Shown: piece by piece, positions 49,255 through 58,209 of the stretch | Numbering within the stretch: position 1 is the stretch's first letter | Layout: each line of letters starts with the position of its first letter | Assembly: GCF_024266585.1 (NCBI RefSeq) | Contig: NZ_CP100647.1 | Coordinates: forward strand, 1,903,001-1,967,000 | From: Xanthomonas sacchari | Lineage (GTDB): Bacteria; Pseudomonadota; Gammaproteobacteria; Xanthomonadales; Xanthomonadaceae | Reading direction: 5' to 3' | Length of the DNA stretch: 64,000 nt | Position numbers and translations under genes: made by a program | Notes under the pieces: generated by a model | Told to the model about the DNA's origin: nothing | What the model saw: the letters and a program-made list of their open reading frames with translations, nothing else | The model's database searches: none

Positions 49255-50313
49255 TCAGCCGATGTGCACGCGTTCGCCGGCGTCCGCGGCGGCCACCACC
49301 GCGCCGATCTGCCAGTGCGCCAGGCCCAGGGCGTCCAGGCTGCGTTCCAGCGCGGCCGCCTGCTCGGGCGCGGCAACCAGCACGAAGCCGATGCCGCAGT
49401 TGAAGGTGCGCCACATCTCGCTGTCGGCCACCGCGCCTTCGCGCTGCAGCCAGTCGAACACCGGCGGCAGGGTCCAGGCGCTGGCGCGGATGTCCAGGCC
49501 CAGGCCGTCCGGGATCACCCGGATGATGTTCTCGGTCAGGCCGCCGCCGGTAATGTGCGCCATGGCGTGGATGCCCTCGCCCTGTTCGCGCAGCAGCGAC
49601 AGGATCGGCTTGACGTACAGTGCGGTCGGCGCCATCAGCGCGTCGGCCAGGGCCACGCCGCCGACCTGCAGCTCGGCCGGGCGCCCGGCGCGGTCGTAGA
49701 TGCGGCGGATCAGCGAGTAGCCGTTGGAATGCGGGCCGGAGGAGGCGATGCCGATTAGCACGTCGCCCTGGCGCACCCGGGCGCCGTCGAGCAGCTGCGA
49801 CTTCTCCACCGCGCCGACGGTGAAGCCGGCCAGGTCGTATTCGCCCGGCGGGTACATGTCGGGCATTTCCGCGGTCTCGCCGCCGATCAGCGCGCAGCCG
49901 GCCAGTTCGCAGCCGCGGGCGATGCCGCCGACCACCGCCACGGTGGTCTCCACGTCGAGCTTGCCGGTGGCGAAGTAGTCCAGGAAGAACAGCGGCTCGG
50001 CGCCCTGCACCAGCACGTCGTTGACGCACATGCCGACCAGGTCGATGCCGATCGTGTCGTGGCGGCCGAGCTGCTGCGCCAGCTTCAGCTTGGTGCCGAC
50101 GCCGTCGGTGCCGGACACCAGCACCGGCTCGCGGTACTTGCCGGACAGGTCGAACAGCGCGCCGAAGCCGCCCAGCCCGCCCATCACCTCGGGGCGGAAA
50201 CTGCGCTTGACCAGGGGCTTGATGCGTTCGACGACGGCGTTGCCGGCATCGATGTCGACGCCGGCGTCGCGGTAGGTCAACGGGGCGGCGGCGGGGGGCT
50301 GGGAAGTGGTCAC
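49255..50313 (-). CDS. purM: Phosphoribosylformylglycinamidine cyclo-ligase
   Basis: This 352-residue enzyme closes the imidazole ring to give AIR. It has [60 protein letters not shown] and a C-terminal [20 protein letters not shown], all PurM signatures. The start is GTG at 50313 (VTTSQPP). It is divergent from the DUF2066 gene, with about 106 bases between them. Confidence 0.96.
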   Translation of the reverse strand: MTTSQPPAAAPLTYRDAGVDIDAGNAVVERIKPLVKRSFRPEVMGGLGGFGALFDLSGKYREPVLVSGTDGVGTKLKLAQQLGRHDTIGIDLVGMCVNDVLVQGAEPLFFLDYFATGKLDVETTVAVVGGIARGCELAGCALIGGETAEMPDMYPPGEYDLAGFTVGAVEKSQLLDGARVRQGDVLIGIASSGPHSNGYSLIRRIYDRAGRPAELQVGGVALADALMAPTALYVKPILSLLREQGEGIHAMAHITGGGLTENIIRVIPDGLGLDIRASAWTLPPVFDWLQREGAVADSEMWRTFNCGIGFVLVAAPEQAAALERSLDALGLAHWQIGAVVAAADAGERVHIG

Positions 50314-50419
50314 GGGCGGCGGGGTCGGCGGAAAGGCGGCGATTTTAACAGGCCGCATTGGCGCTAGGCCCGCATTCGGGCAACAATTCGCCCCGGATAC
50401 GCCGAGTATTGGACTCTTC

Positions 50420-51523
50420 ATGCGCCGCAGCCTTGCCTTCCTCCTGTCTTTCGCACTGTGCCTGCCCGCCGCGACCGCCCTGGCCCAGGCCGAGTTGCGC
50501 ACCGAGGGCGACGTGGCCGGCGCTACCGGTCCCTACGACGCCGAGGTGCCGGTCAACAGCCAGAGCGAGGCCGACCGCAACGGCGCCCTGGCCCGCGCGC
50601 TCGGCGTGGTACTGGGCAAGATCTCCGGCGACAAGGGGGTGATGTCGCGGCCCGGGGTGACCCAGGCGCTGCGCAACGCCAAGAACCTGGTCGATACCTT
50701 CGACTACCGCCAGGACCAGGGCACCTCGCCGAGCGGCGCGCCGACCTTCCGCACCATCCTGGTGGCGCGCTTCCGCCCGCAGGACGTGGACGGGCTGGCC
50801 GCGGCGCTGGGCCTGCCGGTGTGGCCGCAGCCGCGGCCCAAGCCGGTGGTGTGGCTGGCCATCGACGACGGCAGCGGCCCGCGCCTGGTCGGCGTGCAAC
50901 AGTCCAACGCCGCGCGCAGCCTGCTCGACCGCGCGATCGAGCGCGGCTTCCGCCTCGGCCTGCCCACCGGCAACGCCGCCGAGCAGGCCCTGGCCGGCGC
51001 GATCTGGCGCCAGGACACCGCGGCGGTGGCCAGCGCCTCGTCGCGCTACAGCCCGCCGATGCAGCTGATCGGCAAGCTGTACCGCGGCAAGGCCGGCGGC
51101 TGGACCGCCGACTGGACCTTCGTGGACGGCGGCAAGGTGCTGTCGACCTGGTCGGCCAGCGACGCCGACGCGCGCCGCGCCATGGCCAGCGGCGCCGACG
51201 GTGCCGCCGACGCCCTGGTCAAGCGCTACGCCAAGGCGGTCAGCGCCGGCCCGGCCGGGATCTACCGGGTGGTGATCACCGGCATCCGCAACGCCGACGA
51301 CTACCTGCGCGCGTCCGCCGCGCTGCAGAACGCCTCGGTGGTGCGGCGCATCGTGCCGATCCGCGCCGACGGCGATCGCCTGGAGCTGGACCTGGACCTG
51401 CTCAGCGGCGTGTCCGGGCTGAACCGCATGCTCGGCCCGGACGCCGCGCTGCAGCCGGTGGTGGCGCCGGTCGAGGGTCCGGTGATCCTCACCAGCGAAC
51501 CCACGGAGTACCGCCTGAAATGA
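50420..51523 (+). CDS. DUF2066 secreted protein
   Basis: This 367-residue protein has a signal peptide ([13 protein letters not shown]) and the DUF2066 landmarks [40 protein letters not shown] and [20 protein letters not shown]. The family has no known function but regularly precedes the purM-divergent AI-2E permease gene in gammaproteobacteria. Its stop overlaps the permease start (ATGA). Confidence 0.87.
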   Translation: MRRSLAFLLSFALCLPAATALAQAELRTEGDVAGATGPYDAEVPVNSQSEADRNGALARALGVVLGKISGDKGVMSRPGVTQALRNAKNLVDTFDYRQDQGTSPSGAPTFRTILVARFRPQDVDGLAAALGLPVWPQPRPKPVVWLAIDDGSGPRLVGVQQSNAARSLLDRAIERGFRLGLPTGNAAEQALAGAIWRQDTAAVASASSRYSPPMQLIGKLYRGKAGGWTADWTFVDGGKVLSTWSASDADARRAMASGADGAADALVKRYAKAVSAGPAGIYRVVITGIRNADDYLRASAALQNASVVRRIVPIRADGDRLELDLDLLSGVSGLNRMLGPDAALQPVVAPVEGPVILTSEPTEYRLK

Positions 51524-52689
51524 CCTTGTCGCCCGAAGCCGAGATCGCGCTGTTCCTGCGCCGCCTGAAATGGACGGCGGTGATCTTCGGCGTGCTGTGG
51601 GTGGTATGGCTGCTGGCGCCGATCCTGACCCCGTTCGTGCTGGCGCTGCTGCTCGGCTGGCTCGGCGACCCGCTGGTGGACCGGCTGGAACGCGCCGGGC
51701 GCTCGCGCAACATGGCGGTGACCCTGGTGTTCGTGCTGATGGTGCTGCTGCTGGTGCTGGCACTGGTGATCCTGGTGCCGATGCTGGAACGGCAGATCGT
51801 CACCTTCATCGACGTGCTGCCGCAGGCGCGCGACTGGTTCATCGGCACCGCGATCCCCTGGGCCGAGCACAAGACCGGGCTGGAACTGATGGGCTGGCTG
51901 GACCCGGAGCGGCTGATCGACTGGATCCGCGGGCACTGGCAGCAGGCCGGCGGCGTCGCCGCGACCTTCTTCGGCTACCTGTCGCGCTCGGGGTTCGCGA
52001 TGGTGACCTGGGTGGTCAACCTGGTGCTGCTGCCGATCCTGACCTTCTACTTCCTGCGCGACTGGGACCTGCTGGTCGCGCGCGTGGCGATCACCATCCC
52101 GCGCAACCACGTCGGCACGATCACCCGCCTGGCGCAGCAGTCCAACGAGGTGCTGGGCGCGTTCATCCGCGGCCAGTTCCTGGTGATGCTGGCGCTGGGG
52201 GTGATCTACGCCGGCGGCCTGACCCTGGTCGGGCTCAAGCTCGGCCTGTTGATCGGCATCGTCGCCGGCCTGATCAGCTTCATCCCCTACCTGGGCGCGA
52301 CCACCGGCATCCTGCTGGCGGTGCTGGCCGCGCTGGTGCAGGCCAAGGGCCTGGACCTGCAATTGCTGATCCTGGTCGGCGTGGTGTTCACCGTCGGCCA
52401 GTTGCTGGAGAGCTACGTGCTGACCCCGCGCATCGTCGGCGACAAGATCGGCCTGCACCCGGTGGCGGTGATCTTCGCGGTGATGGCCGGCGGCCAGCTG
52501 TTCGGCTTCCTCGGCATGCTGCTGGCGCTGCCGGTGGCGGCGGTGGCCAACGTGCTGTTGCACTACCTGCACGAGCAGTACCGGCAGAGCGATCTGTATG
52601 CGGGCGAGAAGTCGGCGATCCTGCTGGACACCGTCACCGAGCGCACCACCATCATCGAACTGCCGCCGCGCAGCCCCGAGCAGCCGTGA
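51520..52689 (+). CDS. AI-2E-family (PerM-type) membrane protein
   Basis: This 389-residue inner-membrane protein has about eight helices and the family blocks FVLALLLGWLGDPLVDRLE, LPILTFYFLRDWDLL and ISFIPYLGATTGILLAVLAA. Members are annotated as AI-2E exporters or PerM permeases; the substrate is unproven here. It sits between the DUF2066 gene and hda with 4-base overlaps on both sides, so the three are translationally coupled. Confidence 0.88.
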   Translation: MTLSPEAEIALFLRRLKWTAVIFGVLWVVWLLAPILTPFVLALLLGWLGDPLVDRLERAGRSRNMAVTLVFVLMVLLLVLALVILVPMLERQIVTFIDVLPQARDWFIGTAIPWAEHKTGLELMGWLDPERLIDWIRGHWQQAGGVAATFFGYLSRSGFAMVTWVVNLVLLPILTFYFLRDWDLLVARVAITIPRNHVGTITRLAQQSNEVLGAFIRGQFLVMLALGVIYAGGLTLVGLKLGLLIGIVAGLISFIPYLGATTGILLAVLAALVQAKGLDLQLLILVGVVFTVGQLLESYVLTPRIVGDKIGLHPVAVIFAVMAGGQLFGFLGMLLALPVAAVANVLLHYLHEQYRQSDLYAGEKSAILLDTVTERTTIIELPPRSPEQP

Positions 52690-53417
52690 GCGTGCCGCAA
52701 CTGCCGCTGGCCCTGCGCTATCCGCCGGAACAGCGCCTGGACCGCTACCTGGGCGCGCCGGCCGGGCTGCTGGCGCAGTTGCAGGCGGTCGCCGACGGCG
52801 CCGCCGACGACTGGGTGTATCTGTCCGGCCCCGCCGGCACCGGCAAGACCCACCTGGCCCTGGCGCTGTGCGCGGCGGCCGAACAGGCCGGGCGCAGCGC
52901 CGCCTACCTGCCGCTGCAGGCCGCCGCCGGGCGCCTGCGCGACGCGCTGGAAGCATTGGAAGGACGCGACCTGGTCGCGCTCGACGGGCTGGAAGCGATC
53001 GCCGGGCAGCGCGAGGACGAGGTGGCGCTGTTCGATTTCCACAACCGCGCGCGCAGCGCCGGGGTGACCCTCCTGTACACCGCCCAGGCGATGCCCGACG
53101 GCCTGGCGCTCAGCCTGCCGGACCTGCGCTCGCGGCTGGCGCAGTGCACCCGCATCGCCCTGGCGCCGCTGGACGACGCCGGCCGCGCCGCGGTGCTGCG
53201 CGAGCGCGCCCAGCGCCGCGGCCTGGTGCTGGAAGACGCGGCGATCGACTGGCTGCTGACCCATGCCGGCCGCGACCTGGCCGGCCTGATCGGCCTGCTG
53301 GAACGCCTGGACCGCGAATCGCTGGCGGCGCAGCGACGGGTGACGGTGCCGTTTTTGCGTAGGGTGCTGGAGGGGCTGGGAATCGGGAGTGGGGAATTGG
53401 GAGTGGGGAAAAGCTGA
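52686..53417 (+). CDS. hda: DnaA regulatory inactivator Hda
   Basis: This 243-residue AAA+ protein stimulates DnaA-ATP hydrolysis after initiation. It starts with GTG overlapping the permease stop. It has LSGPAGTGKTHLALALC (Walker A), LVALDGLEAIAGQRED (Walker B) and a lid region; there is no DnaA DNA-binding domain. The clamp-binding motif at the N terminus reads PQLPLALRY. The last 12 or so residues (GIGSGELGVGKS) are encoded by the interspersed repeat and match the tail of murU, so they are a recent, foreign extension. Confidence 0.9.
   Translation: MSVPQLPLALRYPPEQRLDRYLGAPAGLLAQLQAVADGAADDWVYLSGPAGTGKTHLALALCAAAEQAGRSAAYLPLQAAAGRLRDALEALEGRDLVALDGLEAIAGQREDEVALFDFHNRARSAGVTLLYTAQAMPDGLALSLPDLRSRLAQCTRIALAPLDDAGRAAVLRERAQRRGLVLEDAAIDWLLTHAGRDLAGLIGLLERLDRESLAAQRRVTVPFLRRVLEGLGIGSGELGVGKS
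53381..53414 (+). repeat. GGGATTGGGGATT-type repeat at the end of hda
   Basis: GGAATCGGGAGTGGGGAATT and onward; it supplies the last codons of hda. The mirror copy is at 53596-53633 in murU. Confidence 0.65.
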
Positions 53418-53588
53418 GTTCCCGCGAGCTTCGGCAGCCTCAATCCCGGCATGCGTCGTCGCCCACCACAGATCGCAGGTTCAAATCCTGCCCCCGCTAC
53501 CATCGTTGTCCGCAGCGGCAAGCAGTGCATCGATTGCAAGCTGCTTTTTACTCTTCCAGCTTCTGGGTACTGCTTCAGCTCTCGCGAC
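53418..53588. other. Short convergent gap holding a tRNA remnant
   Basis: 171 bases between hda and murU. It holds the tRNA-like 3-prime fragment at 53471-53502. No complete gene. Confidence 0.6.
53471..53502 (+). pseudogene. 3-prime remnant resembling initiator tRNA-fMet
   Basis: GATCGCAGGTTCAAATCCTG followed by CCCCCGCTACCA. It has a 5-bp T stem (GCAGG/CCTGC), loop TTCAAAT, acceptor 3-prime strand CCCCGCT, discriminator A and CCA, and closely resembles the 3-prime end of bacterial tRNA-fMet. The D and anticodon arms and 5-prime acceptor strand are not seen upstream. This looks like an attachment-site scar left by an integrative element; the exact tRNA match needs checking. Confidence 0.6.
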
Positions 53589-54314
53589 TCAGCTTTTCCC
53601 CATTCCCGACTCCCGATTCCCCATTCCCAGCTCCAATTCCGCCAACCGCTGCGGCGTCCCCACATCCGTCCAGCGCCCACGATGCCGCAGGCCATGGAGT
53701 TGGCCCTGCTCGGCCTGCGCGCGCAGCAGCGGCACCACCGAGAAGCGCGGCGGCGTGCCGGGCGCGGTGGGCGCCGGGGCGGCGATGGTCTGCCAGTCGC
53801 GCAGCAGGGCGGGGCGGTACATGCCGATGCCGGCATAGGTCAGCAGCGGTGCGCCGGTGTTGTGCACGCGCCCGTCGTCCTGCAGGGCGAAATCGCCATG
53901 TGCGGCATAGGCCGGCGGGTCCACCAGGACCAGTTGCGCCAGGCCGGGCGGCTCGGGCGCCAGCCGGGCGAAATCGAAGTCGGTCCAGATGTCGCCGTTG
54001 ACCAGCAGGAACGGCGCCTCGCCGAGCAGCGGCAGCGCGTGCAGCATGCCGCCGCCGGTTTCCAGCGGCGTGGCGCCTTCGTAGGAATAGGCGATGCGCA
54101 GCCCGAACGCGCCGCCGTCGCCGAGCGTCTGCGGGAACTGCTCGGCCAGCCAGGAGGTGTTGATCACCACCTCGCGCACACCCAGCGCGGCGAGCTTGCG
54201 CAGATGCCAGACGATCAGCGGCGTGCCGCCCACCGTCAGCAGCGGCTTGGGCGTGTGCGTGGTCAGCGGCCGCATGCGCTCGCCGAGGCCGGCGGCGAAG
54301 ATCAGCGCCTTCAT
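53589..54314 (-). CDS. murU: N-acetylmuramate alpha-1-phosphate uridylyltransferase
   Basis: This 241-residue nucleotidyltransferase makes UDP-MurNAc from MurNAc-1-phosphate in cell-wall recycling. The signature FAAGLGERMRPLTTHTPKPL is at the N terminus, with a catalytic LLVNGDIWTDFDF segment. It overlaps amgK by 4 bases; AmgK supplies its substrate. The C terminus GMGNRESGMGKS is repeat-encoded and parallels that of hda. Confidence 0.9.
   Translation of the reverse strand: MKALIFAAGLGERMRPLTTHTPKPLLTVGGTPLIVWHLRKLAALGVREVVINTSWLAEQFPQTLGDGGAFGLRIAYSYEGATPLETGGGMLHALPLLGEAPFLLVNGDIWTDFDFARLAPEPPGLAQLVLVDPPAYAAHGDFALQDDGRVHNTGAPLLTYAGIGMYRPALLRDWQTIAAPAPTAPGTPPRFSVVPLLRAQAEQGQLHGLRHRGRWTDVGTPQRLAELELGMGNRESGMGKS
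53596..53633 (-). repeat. GGGATTGGGGATT-type repeat at the end of murU
   Basis: Minus-strand reading ends the murU gene with GNRESGMGKS-type codons. It is the inverted partner of the copy at 53381-53414. Confidence 0.65.
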
Positions 54315-55339
54315 GCGCCGGCCGCCGCGCGCTGCGCCAGGGCCGGCTTGATCCGCGTCTGCAGCAACTGCGCCAGCGGCTGCAGGCTGGGGTGCCGCGG
54401 CAGCGCCTCGTCGAGGTAGGCGATGAAGCGCGGCACGTTGTCCAGGTACCAGCCCTTGCCGTCGCGGTAGTTGAGCCGCGCGAAGATACCCAGGTTCTTC
54501 AGGTGGCGCTGGATGCCCATCCACTCGGCATCGCGGAGGAACTGCGCCAGCGGCGGCACCGGGATCCCGGCCTGCAGCGCGCGTGCGTGGTAGCTGGCCA
54601 GCCACGCATCCACCTGCGCCAGTGGCCAGCTCACCGTGGTGTCCTTGAACAGGCTCACCGGGTCGTAGGCCACCGGCCCGACCACGCAGTCCTGGAAATC
54701 CAGCACCGCCGGGCCGTCGGCCGCCGGCATCAGGTTGCGCGGCATGAAATCGCGATGCACCAGCACCTGCGGTTGCGCCAGCGCGTTGTCCATGAGCTGG
54801 CGCTGCGCCCCATGCAGGGCCGCGCGTTCGTCGTCATCCAGGCGGATCCCCAGGTGGCGTTGCAGGAACCAGTCCTCGAACAGCCCGGCATCGCGTTGCA
54901 GTAGCGCCTCGCCGAACACGCCCATGCCCGGCGGCGGCGCGATCGCCTGCAGGCGCAGCAACTGGCCGAGCGCGGCCTCGAAGTGCGCGTCGGCCGTGGT
55001 CGTGTCCAGACTTTGCGCCAGGGTCGGTTGCCCCAGGTCTTCCAGCAGCAGGAAACCGGCGTCCACGTCCTGCGCCAGGATCGCCGGCACGCGCACGCCG
55101 CCGGCGCGCAGCAGGGCGTGCATGCGCAGCCACGGCCGCACGTCTTCCAGGTCCGGCGGCGAATCCATCACGATGCGGCTGGCGCCACCGCCGTGACTGC
55201 GCCAGTAGCTGCGCTGGCCGGCATCCACCGAGGCGCGCTCCAGCGTCGCCTGCGCATCGTCCAGGGTCGTGCGGGCCCAGGCCAGGCGGTGTGCGGCGCG
55301 CGCCGCAAGGACATCGGGAACGGAAGGACTGGCGCTCAT
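54311..55339 (-). CDS. amgK: N-acetylmuramate/N-acetylglucosamine kinase
   Basis: This 342-residue kinase of the aminoglycoside phosphotransferase fold has the catalytic loop VLVHRDFMPRNLMP and the metal-binding VLDFQDCVVGPVAYD. It phosphorylates MurNAc at C1. The AmgK-MurU pathway bypasses the MurA route and gives fosfomycin tolerance in Pseudomonas; both routes occur in this window. Start 55339 was set at MSASPSVPDVL. Confidence 0.92.
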   Translation of the reverse strand: MSASPSVPDVLAARAAHRLAWARTTLDDAQATLERASVDAGQRSYWRSHGGGASRIVMDSPPDLEDVRPWLRMHALLRAGGVRVPAILAQDVDAGFLLLEDLGQPTLAQSLDTTTADAHFEAALGQLLRLQAIAPPPGMGVFGEALLQRDAGLFEDWFLQRHLGIRLDDDERAALHGAQRQLMDNALAQPQVLVHRDFMPRNLMPAADGPAVLDFQDCVVGPVAYDPVSLFKDTTVSWPLAQVDAWLASYHARALQAGIPVPPLAQFLRDAEWMGIQRHLKNLGIFARLNYRDGKGWYLDNVPRFIAYLDEALPRHPSLQPLAQLLQTRIKPALAQRAAAGA

Positions 55340-55412
55340 CGGCAGGCTGCGGCGGAAACGAGCCGCACAGCGTAAACGTGCGCCGCCGCCGTGGCGAGCG
55401 GCGCGGCGCGCC

Positions 55413-55682
55413 TCAACGCTTGCTGGAAAACAGCCGCAACAGCGCGAGCAGGGCGATGGCGCCGAGCAGTGCGCCGAGGAAGCCGGCCGGCTCGCCGCGG
55501 CTGTACCAGCCCATGTAGTGGCCGAACCAGCCGGCCAGCAGCGCACCGGCGATGCCCAGCAGCACCGTGAACAGGCAGCCGGAACGTCCGCTGCTGGGGC
55601 CGAGGAAGCGCGCCAGCAGGCCGACCACGAAGCCCACCAGGATGATGTAGAGCCAGCTGTCGCTGCCGAACAGAGTGTGCAT
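55413..55682 (-). CDS. GlsB/YeaQ/YmgE family membrane protein
   Basis: This 89-residue protein has three hydrophobic segments and the Gly-rich pattern IILVGFVVGLLARFLGPSSG and GIAGALLAGWFGHYMG of the stress-associated GlsB/YeaQ family. Function is not established. ATG 55682 (MHTLFGS) was preferred; GTG 55700 would add six residues. It stands alone between amgK and the peptidase. Confidence 0.85.
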   Translation of the reverse strand: MHTLFGSDSWLYIILVGFVVGLLARFLGPSSGRSGCLFTVLLGIAGALLAGWFGHYMGWYSRGEPAGFLGALLGAIALLALLRLFSSKR

Positions 55683-55898
55683 GGAGAGCGTTCCGGACAC
55701 GGAGGGGGATCAGCGTCGGATCGTGCCAGATCGACCGTGCTGGCGTCGATGCTTGCGCGCGCGGCGCAGGCGGCACGGCCGATGCAAGGCCGGCCGCGCC
55801 ACGTAGCGATGACACTATCGGAAAGGCGCCGCGTCGGAGCCGACGCCTCTCCCACCGCAAACAGGGGGGCGAATCAGGTACTCAGGAAACCGGCTTCG

Positions 55899-55930
55899 CC
55901 AATCCCCAATCCCCAATCCCGACTCCCGGC
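55899..55930 (-). repeat. GGGATTGGGGATT-type repeat before the M20 peptidase stop
   Basis: Reads CCAATCCCCAATCCCCAATC on the plus strand, ending a few bases before the peptidase stop codon. Confidence 0.65.
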
Positions 55931-55933
55931 CCC

Positions 55934-57424
55934 TCAACAGCAGCCATGCCCGCCATGCTGCTCGCCGCCGGCCACCGCCGCGCTGCCGGTGGTCTCGCCG
56001 CGCAGGCTGGCGGCATGGTGGGCCGCGATCACCCGCGACACGCAGGCGGTGACCCGCTTGCCCATCGGGATGTGCAGGAACTCGTTGGGGCCGTGCGCGT
56101 TGGAATGCGGGCCGAGCACGCCGGTGATCATGAACTGCGCGCCGGGGAACTTCTCGCCGAGCATGCCCATGAACGGGATCGAGCCGCCTTCGCCCATGTA
56201 CATCGCCGGCTTGCCGAATGCGGCCTGCGAGGCCGATTCGATCGCATCGGTCAGCCACGGCGACTGCGCCGGCGCGTTCCAGCCGGAAGAGGACTTCTCC
56301 AGCGCCAGCGACACCTCGGCGCCATACGGCGGGTCGCGCAGCAGCACCTCCTTCAGCAACTCGCCGGCGCGCTTGCCATCCAGCGTCGGCGGCAGGCGCA
56401 GCGACAGCTTCACCGCGGTCTCCGGGCGCAGCACGTTGCCGGCCGAGGCCAGCGGCGGCAGCCCGTCGGCACCGGTCACCGACAGCGCCGGGCGCCAGGT
56501 GCGGTTGAGCACCAGCTCCGGCAGATCCTCGTGCATCGGCCGCATGCCGGGCAGGAACGGGAACTTGTTGTAGACCTCGTCACCCAGCACCTCGGCGACC
56601 TTGCGCGCCTGCGCCAGCCGCTCCTCCGGGATGTCAGCGTACAGGCCGTCGACCTTGATCTTGCCGGTGGCCTCGTCCTCCAGCCGCGACAGCAGGTCGC
56701 GCAGGATGCGGAAGCTCGACGGCACCACGCCGGAGGCATCGCCCGAATGCACGCCTTCGCTGAGCACCTTGACGCTGAAGTTGCCGCCGGCCAGGCCGCG
56801 CAGCGAGGTCGTGCACCACAGCTGTTCGTAGTTGCCGCAGCCCGAATCCAGGCACACCACCAGCGACGGCTTGCCGATCCGCGCCGCCAGGTGGTCGACA
56901 TAGGCGGGCAGGTCGTAGCTGCCCGATTCCTCGCAGGCTTCGATCAACACCACGCAGCGCGCGTGCGGGATGCCCTGGTCCTGCAGCGCCTGGATCGCCG
57001 CCAGCGAACCGAACAGGGCATAGCCGTCGTCGGCGCCGCCGCGGCCGTACAGGCGGTCGCCCTTGAGCACCGGCGTCCACGGACCCAGGTCGGCGTCCCA
57101 GCCGGTCATTTCCGGCTGCTTGTCCAGGTGACCGTACAGCAGCACGGTGTCCTCGCCGGTCGCCTCGCTGCTGGCTGGCACCTCCAGGTAGATCAACGGG
57201 GTGCGGCCTTCCAGTTGCACCACCTCCACCTGCAGGCCGGGGATGGCCTGCGCCCGCGCCCAGCGCTCCATCAGCGCCACCGCATCGGCCATGTAGCCGT
57301 GCGCGACCCAATCGGCGTCGAACATCGGCGATTTGTTGGGGATGCGGATGTAATCGACCAGTTGCGGGACGATGTCGTCGTCCCACTTTTCGCTCAGGAA
57401 ACGGTCGATCTTGGCACTATCCAT
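55934..57424 (-). CDS. M20 family metallopeptidase with His/Cys-rich tail
   Basis: This 496-residue dipeptidase-type enzyme has metal-binding blocks LLYGHLDKQPEMTGWDAD, LYGRGGADDGYALFGSLAAI and VVLIEACEESGSYDL, and the C-terminal GPHSNAHGPNEFLHI. There is no signal peptide. Start MDSAKIDRFL (57424) was chosen over two upstream alternatives. The last residues (GGEQHGGHGCC) are His/Cys-rich and unlike the family, possibly metal-binding. Two palindromes lie upstream (57444-57457 and 57477-57500). Confidence 0.9.
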   Translation of the reverse strand: MDSAKIDRFLSEKWDDDIVPQLVDYIRIPNKSPMFDADWVAHGYMADAVALMERWARAQAIPGLQVEVVQLEGRTPLIYLEVPASSEATGEDTVLLYGHLDKQPEMTGWDADLGPWTPVLKGDRLYGRGGADDGYALFGSLAAIQALQDQGIPHARCVVLIEACEESGSYDLPAYVDHLAARIGKPSLVVCLDSGCGNYEQLWCTTSLRGLAGGNFSVKVLSEGVHSGDASGVVPSSFRILRDLLSRLEDEATGKIKVDGLYADIPEERLAQARKVAEVLGDEVYNKFPFLPGMRPMHEDLPELVLNRTWRPALSVTGADGLPPLASAGNVLRPETAVKLSLRLPPTLDGKRAGELLKEVLLRDPPYGAEVSLALEKSSSGWNAPAQSPWLTDAIESASQAAFGKPAMYMGEGGSIPFMGMLGEKFPGAQFMITGVLGPHSNAHGPNEFLHIPMGKRVTACVSRVIAAHHAASLRGETTGSAAVAGGEQHGGHGCC

Positions 57425-57443
57425 GAAAAAACTCCGGGGTGAT

Positions 57444-57457
57444 TGCACACGTGTGCA
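57444..57457. promoter_or_regulatory. Perfect 14-bp palindrome upstream of the M20 peptidase
   Basis: TGCACACGTGTGCA, 20 bases before the start codon, is the size and symmetry of a dimeric-regulator operator. No matching regulator is in the window. Confidence 0.45.
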
Positions 57458-57476
57458 GCCATTCTACGCCCGGTGC

Positions 57477-57500
57477 CCGTGTAGGGTTTTTCCTACACGG
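57477..57500. promoter_or_regulatory. 9-bp inverted repeat between the M20 and comEA-like genes
   Basis: CCGTGTAGG, loop GTTTTT, CCTACACGG. It is perfect, AT-looped and placed centrally in the divergent region, so it may be an operator or a hairpin at the 5-prime end of a transcript. Confidence 0.5.
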
Positions 57501-57628
57501 CAACGCGCCGTTTACCTGCTGTTTGTGACGCGCTCCGACGATAGGCTGTACCCATGTGGCGAGCGATGCTGACCACGCCGGCAGGAAAGGCCGGCGAAGT
57601 CCCCATCCAAGTCACAAGGAGCGTTGCC

Positions 57629-57961
57629 ATGCAGTCTTTTATCGTGATCCTGAAGTCGCTGGTCGTAGCCCTGATGCTGTCCGGTTCCGCGCTCGCCGCG
57701 GACAAGGTCAACATCAACTCCGCTGGAGCGGAGGAAATCGACCAGGTGTTGGCGAATGTAGGAGCCTCCAAGGCTCAGGCGATCGTCGACTACCGGCAGG
57801 CGCACGGACCTTTCAAGAGCGCCGAGGAACTGGCACTGGTGAAAGGCATCGGACTCAAGACGGTCGAACGGAACCGCGACCGGATCGAAGTGGGCGCCAC
57901 GAAGGCACCCGCGCCGACAGCCGCCAAGCAGGCAGCTGCCAAGCCGGTGGAAAGGCGTTAA
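57629..57961 (+). CDS. ComEA-like helix-hairpin-helix protein
   Basis: This 110-residue protein has a signal peptide (ends SGSALA) and one helix-hairpin-helix DNA-binding unit with VNINSAGAEEIDQVLANVGA and ELALVKGIGLKTVER, then an Ala/Lys tail. This is the short soluble ComEA form that binds DNA in the periplasm during natural transformation. AAGGA lies 8 bases before the ATG. A strong terminator follows at 58062. Confidence 0.88.
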   Translation: MQSFIVILKSLVVALMLSGSALAADKVNINSAGAEEIDQVLANVGASKAQAIVDYRQAHGPFKSAEELALVKGIGLKTVERNRDRIEVGATKAPAPTAAKQAAAKPVERR

Positions 57962-58061
57962 AGGGATTTGCAACGAAAGGATAGGGCCGGCGCTGGACGC
58001 GCGGCCGCAGCCTCACTGAGCAGGATGCGAAGGGGGAAGGCAGGACGCCGACAAGGAGGTA

Positions 58062-58111
58062 CATCGTCGCCCGGCGTTGCACAGTGACGTGCAGCCGGGC
58101 GATGTTTTTTT
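58062..58111 (+). terminator. Rho-independent terminator with T7 tract
   Basis: CATCG-CCCGGC-TGCAC pairs with GTGCA-GCCGGG-CGATG (small bulges), followed by seven T at 58105-58111. It is the clearest intrinsic terminator in the window, about 100 bases after the comEA-like stop. Confidence 0.85.
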
Positions 58112-58209
58112 GGGGCGATGGCGCATCGTGGTGGCGGATCCAGGCCGGCCAAGGACAGGCGTCGTTGCCGCGATCGTGCAGCGTTGCCACGATCGTGCAG
58201 AATGCGCGC

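Noticed and set aside
52904-53836. Minus-strand protein containing MVAGAGFEPAICGG
   Set aside because: This phrase is the reverse-complement translation of the tRNA remnant region and not a gene.
58084-58209. Upstream start for HutD at 58084
   Set aside because: It would read through the intrinsic terminator at 58062-58111, and the added residues match nothing in the family.
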